Made by a program: the position numbers and the translations under genes
The notes under the pieces: model-generated
Database searches by the model: none
What the model was told of the DNA's origin: nothing
The model's input: the letters and a program-made list of their open reading frames with translations, nothing else
Shown here: positions 27,048-34,998 of the stretch, in pieces
Layout: the number at the start of each line of letters is the position of its first letter
Numbering within the stretch: the first letter of the stretch is position 1
Source: Lactobacillus amylovorus DSM 20531
Lineage (GTDB): Bacteria > Bacillota > Bacilli > Lactobacillales > Lactobacillaceae
DNA length: 64,000 nt
Direction: 5' to 3'
NCBI RefSeq assembly: GCF_002706375.1
Contig: NZ_CP017706.1
Location: 930,001 to 994,000 of the forward strand

Positions 27048-27179
27048 TTATTCTGGAGTTAACGCCCTTTCTTTTTTTACTTGATGAATTGATTCCATTA
27101 GGTTTTCTCTATTTGCCTTATTACCTAACAAGTAGTTCGTTTCCTGAATGGATTTAAGTTCTTTCTCTGAGATTGCCAT
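27048..27179 (-). pseudogene. Remnant of a YefM/Axe-type antitoxin (C-terminal end)
   Basis: A 43-codon frame (SEKELKSIQETNYLLGN, then LMESIHQVKKE) closely resembles the C-terminal half of YefM-type antitoxins, which wrap the RelE/YoeB toxin. The DNA-binding N-terminal half is missing. A TAA stop interrupts the frame, after which FEELMRETEK continues in the same frame. Upstream the frame also stays meaningful (SDT before the Met). No toxin gene is present. A weak ribosome binding site exists, so a peptide might still be made. Confidence 0.5.
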
Positions 27180-27188
27180 AGTATCACT

Positions 27189-27374
27189 TCACCTATCTTT
27201 CAAAGCATCAAAAGCTTCTTTATGCTCTGCTATAAACTTCTTTGCAAAATCGCTGGCTGCTTGATCGTCTTCTAGTTCTTTCATAAGATCACTATGCTCA
27301 TTGTAAAATTCATTCATAAACTCTTTCACTTCGGGATCTACTGCATCCCCTTTTTTATTTTTATCTTCTTTCAT
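27189..27374 (-). CDS. Small acidic protein of unknown function
   Basis: The 61-residue product is very acidic and helical (MKEDKNKKGDAVDPEVKEF, ELEDDQAASDFAKKFIAEHKE). It lies 9 bases upstream of the antitoxin remnant and on the same strand. An antitoxin-like or regulatory role is possible but unsupported. It is not a family I know. Confidence 0.5.
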   Translation of the reverse strand: MKEDKNKKGDAVDPEVKEFMNEFYNEHSDLMKELEDDQAASDFAKKFIAEHKEAFDALKDR

Positions 27375-27397
27375 AGTTTTTAACCTTCACCTTATAT

Positions 27398-27505
27398 CAA
27401 AAAAGCCCTGCTTTCGCAGAGCCTTAATTCGAATGAATTTCCAATTCACTCTATCAATAAATGCTAGAAGGAGTTCCTTCCATGATCCATTTTTAGTTTC
27501 TTATT
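27398..27505 (-). ncRNA. Candidate small structured RNA, minus strand
   Basis: A minus-strand terminator, GCTCTGCGAAAGCAGGGC (27404-27421) plus six T, ends a noncoding stretch. That stretch contains a further stem (GGAAGGAACTCCTTCTAG around 27463-27482) and ATTGGAAATTCATTCGAATT. AT-rich -10-like sequence (TATGATATGATAA) lies around 27508-27522, but no clean -35 is seen. No gene upstream on this strand ends here; the nearest is the decayed tnpB. The terminator stem resembles that of a similar element at 31.5 kb. Confidence 0.4.
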
Positions 27506-27579
27506 CGTTTATCATATCATAGCACATTTCGACAAATATTTTTGGGTAACGAAAAAGGCTGGTTCAACAACCACCCTCA

Positions 27580-27854
27580 AGACGTCTTTCGGTAAGTAAT
27601 CAGCTCACCTTTGTTGCGCACCCGCTCAACATACTTTAATTGCCACTAATTATTTTACTATGCTATTTCTCCAGGGTGTTCGATATACCGCTGAACTACA
27701 CTGATACTAAAATATCGGGTTTCTGGGAACACTAAGTAGTGTTTAGGATTTTACTAGCCTTAATGCTATACCTAACCCACAGAACTCAGCTATTTACCAA
27801 GGCCAGTTCCTGACCAGTTGGCTCTTCTATGTCTATGCTATATAAACTAAATTT
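27580..27854 (-). ncRNA. Candidate omega RNA/right-end region of the decayed tnpB
   Basis: This 275-base noncoding stretch lies directly 3' of the tnpB remnant. It is more structured and GC-richer than its flanks (GAGCGGGTGCGCAAC, AACACTACTTAGTGTT, CCAACTGGTCAGGAACTGG on the minus strand). That is the place where the guide RNA of an IS200/IS605-type element is encoded. The ends are not determined. Confidence 0.45.
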
Positions 27855-28843
27855 TTATAACGTAGACATTGCTCTATTCAAGATATTAACTGCCGCATTA
27901 ATATCTCTATCGTGATGAACTTGACATTTAGAACATGTCCACTCACGAATATCCAGTGTTTTTTCACCGCTATTATGACCACAGCTAGAACAAATTCTAG
28001 AAGTATTTCTAGGATCAACGATAATTAATTTTTTACCATACCATTCACATTTATATTTCAACATCTGACGAAACATACTCCAAGAAGCATTGGCAATTCC
28101 TTTAGCCAAGCGGTGATTTTTTTGAAGATTTTTGACTTTCAAATTTTCAATTGCAATCACATCATATTGCTTAACTAAGTGTGTTGTCAGCTTATGGAGA
28201 TAGTCTTTTCTCTGTGCAGCTACTTTAGCTTGATAAGTAGCCTTAGTCTTTTGAGCTTTTTTCCAGTTAGAAAAACTGTTCAAATTTCTAGGGCAAAGAG
28301 CCTGGCGATATTTATCTTGCAAACAAAGCATCTGAGCTAAATGCCTTCTACGCGAATACTTTTTCTGCCAGCTAATTACTTTCTTTTCATAGTAAGCACT
28401 TTTAAAAGAAGGGTACTTAAGACCATTAGATAAAATAGCTAAATCAGCTAACCCAACATCAATTCCCACTTTTTTACCAGACTGTTCGAAACACCCAACT
28501 GGTTTAGTTTCCACTTGCAAGCCTAGATAATATTTTCCAGTTGGTTCAAGCACAATAGTATAACGCTTAATCCTAGTCTCCTTTAAGATATCTGTCTTAC
28601 TGGTTTTAATATATCCTAGTTTAGGTATTTTTAGATATCTTTTACCGGTTACATGGACGACTGCTTTGCCTGTATAAGAGAACCTTAAAAAGATAAAAAC
28701 GGTAAGTCTTTATTGTTTTTATAGCGCTCCTTCATCATGCCAAGCATTTGATTCCAAACGAAACGATCATTACTAAATATTTGCCAGAGTTGATCTTGTT
28801 GATTGTGGTTGGGATATAGTCGTAATTTTATTCCTTTTAGCAC
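27855..28843 (-). pseudogene. tnpB: Decayed tnpB of an IS200/IS605-type element
   Basis: The start (GTG at 28843 after GGAGG) opens MLKGIKLRLYPNHNQQ and stops after about 51 codons at LPFLSF. Sequence resumes in another frame with YTGKAVVHVTGKRYLKIPKLG and runs into an open frame of about 232 codons. That frame holds KVGIDVGLADLAIL (first RuvC acid), IAIENLKVKNL (second), a zinc ribbon (CSSCGH, CSKCQV) and DRDINAAVNIL (third). About 60-70 residues of the N-terminal region are lost, so the protein is broken although its nuclease half is intact. It is a different lineage from the intact tnpB at 22.5 kb. No tnpA is present. Confidence 0.85.
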
Positions 28844-29140
28844 GTTTGTTCCCCTCCTTTTGATAAAAATTATATCAGAGGGATAAATAGAACACCAGTT
28901 TTTTAAAAGTAATCAATAAAGTTTATTACTAATAATGTGCCTTAAAATTTGATAATCCATAGTAAAATTTCTTTTTTCCTTTACACATTTTACTGAACTG
29001 TCGAGTAACATTAAAACATAATTATTTTCCTTGCAATGTGACCTCAAATGGAAGAAAATGGGTTTATCAAGAAAATGTCAGCGTGGCATTTTCTTTTTTT
29101 ATATTAATGCTACAAATTATTTTGTGGGAGATATTTGATA
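28844..29140 (+). promoter_or_regulatory. kup leader with an upstream terminator-like hairpin
   Basis: In the gap before kup the plus strand has GAAAATGTCAGCGTGGCATTTTC (29071-29093) followed by seven T, ending 40 bases before the kup start. No plus-strand gene lies upstream for over 2 kb, so this hairpin would only act on the kup leader or on antisense transcription. It looks like an attenuator. The leader does not match any riboswitch consensus I could recognise, including ydaO (c-di-AMP). Confidence 0.5.
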
Positions 29141-31159
29141 ATGAATAATACGTCCAAACGCATGAGTGCGGCTGGCTTACTTATCGCCATTGGTATCGTC
29201 TATGGTGATATCGGAACAAGTCCGTTATATGTAATGAAATCAATTGTGACTGAAAATGGTGGGATTGCCAACGTTAATCGAGAATTGATCGTTGGTTCAA
29301 TCTCGTTAATTCTTTGGACAGTAACTTTGTTGACTACTGTCAAATATGTCATGATTGCTTTGAAGGCAACTAATCATGGCGAAGGAGGAATCTTCTCTCT
29401 TTATGCTTTAGTTAGAAAAAGAGCCAAATGGCTGGTCATCCCGGCTCTGATTGGTGGTGCAGCTCTGCTTGCCGATGGTACTTTGACACCAGCAGTGACC
29501 GTTACCACTTCGATTGAAGGGTTAAAGAATATGCGCTTTGGTGATGTGATTCCGGTTCCTTCTCAAGAAGTTGTAATTATGATTACTATCATCATTTTGG
29601 TAATTTTATTCTCAATTCAGAGGATGGGAACCAGCGTTATTGGTAAAGCATTTGGTCCAATTATGTTGGTATGGTTTACCTTTTTAGGAGTAGTTGGCAT
29701 TGCTAACTTGAGCCATGATTGGAGTCTTTTGGAAGCGATTAATCCCATTCATGCTATTCGAATTTTGTTTAGTCCAGCTAATAAAGTCGGGATCCTAATT
29801 TTGGGTTCTGTCTTCTTGGCTACTACTGGTGCTGAAGCGTTATATTCGGATGTTGGACACGTAGGTAAAGCGAATATTATAGGCTCTTGGCCATATGTAT
29901 TTGTTTGTCTTTCATTAAACTACCTAGGCCAAGGCGCTTGGATTTTGCATAATGCTAGCTATCATACTGGTAATGGTGACTTCAATCCATTCTTTGAAGT
30001 TGTTCCTAGCAATTTGCGTCTTTTTGCCATCGCCTTGGCTACGATCGCAGCTATCATTGCTTCCCAGGCATTGATTACTGGATCGTTTACTTTGGTCGCT
30101 GAGGCCAGCAGTTTAAAGTTTTTACCAAGAATGAATATTATTTATCCTTCAACTGAAAAAGGACAAATTTATATTCCATCAATTAACAAAATGATCTGTG
30201 TGGTAACTGTAGCAATTGTGTTCTTATTCAGAACTTCACACCACATGGAAGCAGCATATGGTTTGGCAATTACTGTCACTATGTTGATGACTACAATATT
30301 ATTGTTTGAATACTTGGGTAAAAAAGGCAAACCACTTTACTTACGCTTGATCTTTTTGATTGCATTCGCTTTTATTGAAGGGATGTTCTTAATCTCCAGT
30401 TTGACTAAATTCTTACACGGCGGTTACGTAACTGTTTTAATTGCTGGCTTTATCTTGGCAATCATGTACGTTTGGTACTACGGTAACAAGGTTCGTGACA
30501 AGCGTGAATCACGCAATGCCTACGTTCGTCTTGACGAATACACCGACATGTTGACTAACTTGAGTCACGATGAAGATTACCCTACCTACGCAACTAACTT
30601 GGTTTACATGGCCAACGTTAAGTACAACAAGTTCATTAAACGTGAAATCTTGTACTCAATTTTGGATAAACATCCCAAGCGTGCGAAGGCTTACTGGTTC
30701 GTCACTGTTAACGTAACTAACGAACCATTTACCGCCGAATACGCAGTAAATACGTACGGTACTAAGAACGTAATCAACGTTCAGCTTTACTTAGGGTTCA
30801 AGAAGCAGACTAGCGTTAACGTCTACTTACGGCAAATTGTTCATGAATTGATTGCAGATGGTACGATTGAGGCTCAACCACAAAGATTCACTACTACTCC
30901 TGGTAGAGATGTAGGTGACTTCTCATTCGTTATTGTTAACGACGTCATCAGTCCACAAACCCAATTGGTTGGTTATGAAAAGTGGTTGGTTGAAGCACGT
31001 GTTCGTTTGCAGAACTTGTCATCCAACCCTGCCTCATGGTTCGGCTTGGAATATGCGGACACTGTGATCGAACGTGTTCCATTGATCTTAGGTCGTCCAA
31101 ATCCATCTTACATTAAGAGAATTAAGCCTAAGGATTATTCCAACGCTAAAAGTAAATAA
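29141..31159 (+). CDS. kup: Low-affinity potassium uptake protein Kup
   Basis: The 672-residue membrane protein has about 12 transmembrane helices (residues 10-440), a K+/H+ symporter fold. The cytoplasmic C-terminal domain covers about 230 residues. Family signatures are visible: GIVYGDIGTSPLYVMKSI near 18, HGEGGIFSLYALV near 82, ADGTLTPAVTVTTSIEG near 110 and LATTGAEALYSDVGH near 224. The ATG at 29141 with GGGAG ten bases before is preferred over a TTG at 29135. It is the only K+ importer in the window, and a Kef-type antiporter lies at 12-14 kb. Confidence 0.96.
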   Translation: MNNTSKRMSAAGLLIAIGIVYGDIGTSPLYVMKSIVTENGGIANVNRELIVGSISLILWTVTLLTTVKYVMIALKATNHGEGGIFSLYALVRKRAKWLVIPALIGGAALLADGTLTPAVTVTTSIEGLKNMRFGDVIPVPSQEVVIMITIIILVILFSIQRMGTSVIGKAFGPIMLVWFTFLGVVGIANLSHDWSLLEAINPIHAIRILFSPANKVGILILGSVFLATTGAEALYSDVGHVGKANIIGSWPYVFVCLSLNYLGQGAWILHNASYHTGNGDFNPFFEVVPSNLRLFAIALATIAAIIASQALITGSFTLVAEASSLKFLPRMNIIYPSTEKGQIYIPSINKMICVVTVAIVFLFRTSHHMEAAYGLAITVTMLMTTILLFEYLGKKGKPLYLRLIFLIAFAFIEGMFLISSLTKFLHGGYVTVLIAGFILAIMYVWYYGNKVRDKRESRNAYVRLDEYTDMLTNLSHDEDYPTYATNLVYMANVKYNKFIKREILYSILDKHPKRAKAYWFVTVNVTNEPFTAEYAVNTYGTKNVINVQLYLGFKKQTSVNVYLRQIVHELIADGTIEAQPQRFTTTPGRDVGDFSFVIVNDVISPQTQLVGYEKWLVEARVRLQNLSSNPASWFGLEYADTVIERVPLILGRPNPSYIKRIKPKDYSNAKSK

Positions 31160-31167
31160 TAGATAAA

Positions 31168-31200
31168 TCAAAAAGGCACCCGTGATGGGCGCCTTTTTTA
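31168..31200 (+). terminator. Terminator of kup
   Basis: AAGGCACCCGTGATGGGCGCCTT at 31173-31195 followed by T residues. Confidence 0.93.
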
Positions 31201-31371
31201 GTGCAATAAACTTATTATATGGGTAGTAAGTAAGTTATAAAGACTTCAGCGTAGTAGCGGCACTGCAATCAACTCTATTATAGTGTTGAAAATGTAAAAT
31301 GGCTAACATTTGTGCTTTTTAATATTAATAAAGAGTAAATATTATAGTTGTATTCAATTTTCTAACGACAG

Positions 31372-31462
31372 AAAAAAGCGGTCTTTCGACCGCCCACAAT
31401 TCTTTCGAGTCGATAGCTAGTCGACTCTCAACACACGTTATAGTGTATCATCTCTTCATACT
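31372..31462 (-). ncRNA. Candidate small RNA 1 (about 90 bases)
   Basis: On the minus strand an extended -10 promoter TGTTATAAT (hexamer at 31469-31474) precedes a noncoding stretch with a stem GAGTCGACTAGCTATCGACTC (31409-31429). It ends in the perfect terminator GCGGTCGAAAGACCGC (31378-31393) plus six T. It has no ORF with a ribosome binding site. It is an isolated transcription unit between kup and pepO. Confidence 0.55.
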
Positions 31463-31482
31463 ATTACTATTATAACATGATG

Positions 31483-31570
31483 AAAAAAGCTCTGCACAAC
31501 GGCAGAGCCACTTGCAAGTTATCGTCTTGCATGCATGCATCCATGATCAATGAGATCACAACACTTATTC
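31483..31570 (-). ncRNA. Candidate small RNA 2 (about 85 bases), in tandem
   Basis: On the minus strand, -10-like TAAAAT/TAGAAT sequences near 31568-31583 precede a noncoding stretch with GGATGCATGCATGC. It ends in the terminator GCTCTGCCGTTGTGCAGAGC (31489-31508) plus six T. It lies directly upstream of small RNA 1, whose promoter overlaps the end of this terminator. Confidence 0.45.
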
Positions 31571-31591
31571 TACAATATTTTACCATGACAA

Positions 31592-31636
31592 AATAAAAGC
31601 ACGAAGTTCTAAATCAAAAGAACCTCGTGCTTATTT
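31592..31636 (-). terminator. Terminator of pepO
   Basis: AAGCACGAAGTTCT pairs with AGAACCTCGTGCTT across 31597-31632, with a T-rich tract after it on the minus strand. Confidence 0.85.
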
Positions 31637-31645
31637 TTATCTAAA

Positions 31646-33598
31646 CTACCAAATCACTACACGTTTTTCAGGATCAAGCCACATACCGTCGCCTTCCTTA
31701 ACGTCAAATGCCTTGTAGAATTCTTCTTGGCATTGTGATTGGACGTTAGCACGTTCTGGACCAGGTGCGTGAACGTCAACTGAAACTTGCGTCTTAATAG
31801 ACTCAGTAAGTTGCTTATTAGCCCAAATACGAGCAAAGTTTTCAAACAACTTCTTCATATCGCCGTTTTCACCCTTGTTAGCTTGAACAGCAGCAGTCAA
31901 ACCACCTTGGTCAGCAATGTTTTCTGAAACAATTTGCTTACCGTTCAAAGTTACAGGACCATACTTGATGCCGTCGAACAAGTCGATTTCAGCTTGCGTA
32001 CGCTTCTTGAATTCTGCGTAGTCAGCGTCAGTCCACCAGTTCTTCATGTTACCGTATTCGTCGAATTGCGCACCGTTGTTGTCGAATGCGTGTGAAACTT
32101 CGTGGGCGATAACAGTACCGATACCACCGAAGTTTTCAGCACGATCTTGCTTCAAGTCGTAGAATGGTGCTTGCAAAATTGCGGCTGGGAAAGTTAAGTC
32201 GTTTCTTTGTGGGTCGTAACAAGCGTTAACCAAGTTACCTGGCATGAGCCATACACTACGGTCAACTGGCTTGTGCAGCTTCTCTACGTTGTACTTAACT
32301 TGTTCAATTTCAGCAGCTCTAGCGTTTGAGTAAAGGCTACCACCTTCGCTAGCTGGGGTTACGTGCAAACGATCGTAGATTTCTTCAATCTTGTCTGGAT
32401 AACCGATCTTCAAGATCAAGGCACGTAACTTAACGATTGCCTTGTGCTTAGTTTCTTCAGAAAGCCAGTCATTGTTCTTGATACGTTCTTCGTAAACATC
32501 AAGCATCTTGTGAATCATTGATAAAACGTCTTTTTTAGCGTCTTCGCCAAAGTAAGTCTTACCGTAGTAAACACCAACAACTTCACTAAAGATGCCGTTA
32601 GCAAGGTGGTATGCTTGCTTTTCTTGGCTTTGAAGTTCTGGTTGACCTGACAAAGCTTGGCTAAATGGGAATGATGCTTCACGGAAGTCTTGTGACAAGT
32701 AGCTAGCAACACCATTGATGAACTTAACGATCATCCAACCCTTGATTTCATCGAAGTTGTCCTCGTTAATCAATTCATCGAAGTGATCCAAGTAGCGAGG
32801 TTCTGCGACGATTACGCGGTCTGGAACTTCACCCAAAGCTTCCTTCAAGAAGTAGTCCATCTTGAAGTTAGTAATCTTCTTTTCAAAGTCTGAGATTGGC
32901 ATTGGGTTGTACATTGCTGGGTAGTCTGCCCATTCTTCAGATGACTTAACTACCTTAGATACCTTGTCATCGAACTTCATGGCATCGTCAACGTATTCTT
33001 CAGCTTGACCTGCTGAAAGACCTGCCATCTTAAGAAGCTCAATTGATTGCTTCTTCAAAACGTCGAGCAATTTTTGTGCCGCATCAGTCTTATAAGTAGT
33101 TGTATCTGGCAAGAAAATTGATGAACCGAAGAATTGCAATACATTGATCTTAGTGTTCTTCATATCGGCATCAACGTCGAAGCTGAATGGCAATGCAAAA
33201 GCCGCCTTGAACAAGTCTGGAGCCTTCAAGTTGAAGTCAGCAAAGTCACGAATACCTTCAAGCAAGGCTAAATCAGCTTGGATAGGCTTAGCACCATCTT
33301 CATCACGACGCTTAAAGTCACGCGCTAACTTGTAAAGTTCAACTGCCTTCTTCAAGTTAGGTACATCAGCAACTTCTTTTTTACCATCGGCAAAATCTGC
33401 GAAGTCCTTCATCAACTTCTTTTCAACATCAAGGTCAATGTTGTCGAAGCTGGCAATTCTTGAACGGTCTGATGGAATCTTGACGTTTTCAAGCCATTCA
33501 GAGTTAACTGCTAAGTATAAATTATCTTGTGGACGAGTACCTACTTTTGGTTCGAGGATGTCGCCGGCACCGCCGCGAACGGCCATTTTATTATTCAT
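31646..33598 (-). CDS. pepO: Neutral endopeptidase PepO (M13 family)
   Basis: This cytoplasmic zinc oligopeptidase of 650 residues lacks a signal peptide. The zinc motif HEXXH is visible as VIAHEVSHAFDNNGAQFDE near residue 500, with the third ligand in ENIADQGGLTAA near 559. The C-terminal substrate segment is APGPERANVQSQ. The N-terminal two thirds is the helical M13 cap domain. PepO endopeptidases cut casein-derived peptides taken up by the oligopeptide transporter. L. helveticus carries several paralogues; which one this is cannot be told here. Confidence 0.95.
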   Translation of the reverse strand: MNNKMAVRGGAGDILEPKVGTRPQDNLYLAVNSEWLENVKIPSDRSRIASFDNIDLDVEKKLMKDFADFADGKKEVADVPNLKKAVELYKLARDFKRRDEDGAKPIQADLALLEGIRDFADFNLKAPDLFKAAFALPFSFDVDADMKNTKINVLQFFGSSIFLPDTTTYKTDAAQKLLDVLKKQSIELLKMAGLSAGQAEEYVDDAMKFDDKVSKVVKSSEEWADYPAMYNPMPISDFEKKITNFKMDYFLKEALGEVPDRVIVAEPRYLDHFDELINEDNFDEIKGWMIVKFINGVASYLSQDFREASFPFSQALSGQPELQSQEKQAYHLANGIFSEVVGVYYGKTYFGEDAKKDVLSMIHKMLDVYEERIKNNDWLSEETKHKAIVKLRALILKIGYPDKIEEIYDRLHVTPASEGGSLYSNARAAEIEQVKYNVEKLHKPVDRSVWLMPGNLVNACYDPQRNDLTFPAAILQAPFYDLKQDRAENFGGIGTVIAHEVSHAFDNNGAQFDEYGNMKNWWTDADYAEFKKRTQAEIDLFDGIKYGPVTLNGKQIVSENIADQGGLTAAVQANKGENGDMKKLFENFARIWANKQLTESIKTQVSVDVHAPGPERANVQSQCQEEFYKAFDVKEGDGMWLDPEKRVVIW

Positions 33599-33682
33599 TC
33601 AGGAAAATCCTCCTTTTTTGGTGTCTAAAAAATTAAATCAAGCTAATTATATCATTTTAATTTAATTTTGTATGCTTTTTAC

Positions 33683-34900
33683 TTACTTATAAATAGTTAA
33701 TTCTTTGTGCACTCTCATGTAAGTTGGAATCATGACTACGATCATCAAGGCAATCACGATAGCGGCTACCCAGAAGAATGGAATATAACCAGCATGGTCG
33801 ATGATTAAACCACCAAAGAGCGGTCCAAACGCACGCCCGATCCCGGAAGCCACCATGTTGGCACCTTGGTACTTGCCTTTACTGGTGAGTGGTGACAAGT
33901 CGTTGACGTAAGCAGGAATAGCTGGGAACGCGGTTGATTCACCCAAGGTCAAGATGAACATTGATAAAGCGAAGTGCGCGAAGTCTTTGGCAAAAACTAA
34001 TGTGATAAACGATAGTGAGAACATGCAGATCCCAAAGATGATCTGATGGAAGAGATTTTTAAAAATATTAGGAAAACGAGCCAGGATCCCTTGCATGATG
34101 ACGATAACGCCGGCATTAAGGGTCCAAAGCAAGCTGTACAAGTGGAATGGAATTCCAAGTGAAACCATGTAAACGGACAAGTTGGATTCCCAGTTCATGT
34201 ACATCAACCACGTTACGCCCAGGGTGGTGAAGAAGACCATCGTCATAATGAAGTTGCGCTTTGGCATTGGTTCTGCCTTGTGCTTTTCGCCCTTCTTATG
34301 CTTGGCCATTCTTTCCTTGTGGAAGGCGATAATTGGCTTGTAGTTGAAGACTGCATTGATGAAGGCAATTACAAAGAGTAGTGCCGCAATCACGAATAGA
34401 AGCGTAATTGAGAAGTCGTAGAGGTATCCTACGATCAAAGTACCGGTTACCACACCCAAGTTTTGTGAGAAGTACAAAACGTTGAAAACGTAGCGGCCCG
34501 GATATTTTTTCAAACTAGTGGCAACGGAGTTGATCAAAGTTCCGTTCCAGCCGCCCAAGAAGCCGGTCAAAGTCAGCCAGACCCAATATTCTGGCCAGCC
34601 ATGAAATGCGGCCATCAAAAATAAGACTGCGGCATCTAGACCTAAGCCCCAGAGCATCAATGGGTACGGATTGTATTTATCATAAAGACGTCCTGAAATA
34701 ATTGAGCCGAGGATGTTGCCAGCACAGTTACAGAACAGGACCACACCAATGATTGACAGACTGATGTGCAGCTGTTTGTTTAAGTAAACAGAAGTTAATG
34801 GCCAAATGAAACTAGCACCGATCCAAGTAGCTAATACACCTACGATCAGCCAAATTAACTTAATTTCATCAGTTTTAATTTTTCCATGTGCATTTTTCAT
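33683..34900 (-). CDS. Major facilitator superfamily transporter
   Basis: The 405-residue protein has 12 predicted transmembrane segments and the MFS loop motif GRLYDKYNPYPLM between helices 2 and 3 (near residue 77). I start at ATG 34900 because GGGAGG lies five bases upstream; a longer frame to 34930 would put that site inside the gene. It fits the DHA1-type drug-efflux branch (for example the ALGESTAFPAIPAYVNDLSP segment near 310), but the substrate is not visible. It is monocistronic, after a terminator. Confidence 0.88.
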   Translation of the reverse strand: MKNAHGKIKTDEIKLIWLIVGVLATWIGASFIWPLTSVYLNKQLHISLSIIGVVLFCNCAGNILGSIISGRLYDKYNPYPLMLWGLGLDAAVLFLMAAFHGWPEYWVWLTLTGFLGGWNGTLINSVATSLKKYPGRYVFNVLYFSQNLGVVTGTLIVGYLYDFSITLLFVIAALLFVIAFINAVFNYKPIIAFHKERMAKHKKGEKHKAEPMPKRNFIMTMVFFTTLGVTWLMYMNWESNLSVYMVSLGIPFHLYSLLWTLNAGVIVIMQGILARFPNIFKNLFHQIIFGICMFSLSFITLVFAKDFAHFALSMFILTLGESTAFPAIPAYVNDLSPLTSKGKYQGANMVASGIGRAFGPLFGGLIIDHAGYIPFFWVAAIVIALMIVVMIPTYMRVHKELTIYK

Positions 34901-34952
34901 ATTTGCCTCCCTAATGTTCTTTTTCTCCATTGTCTAGCTTATCAAGAAGTAC

Positions 34953-34988
34953 AAAAAAAGAACAGTGCCAAGCTGACACTGTTCGTAA
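34953..34988 (-). terminator. Terminator of the DUF438 gene
   Basis: GAACAGTGCCAAGCTGACACTGTTC (34961-34984) folds into a hairpin with seven T on the minus strand side. Confidence 0.88.
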
Positions 34989-34998
34989 ACTATTTAAC

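Noticed and set aside
28960..29100. ydaO (c-di-AMP) riboswitch before kup
   Set aside because: The distance and hairpin suggested it, but the conserved core of that riboswitch is not present by eye.
31372..31570. Fst-type type I toxin-antitoxin locus
   Set aside because: The short terminated RNAs resemble the antisense RNA of such loci, but I found no short toxin ORF with a ribosome binding site and membrane helix on the opposite strand.
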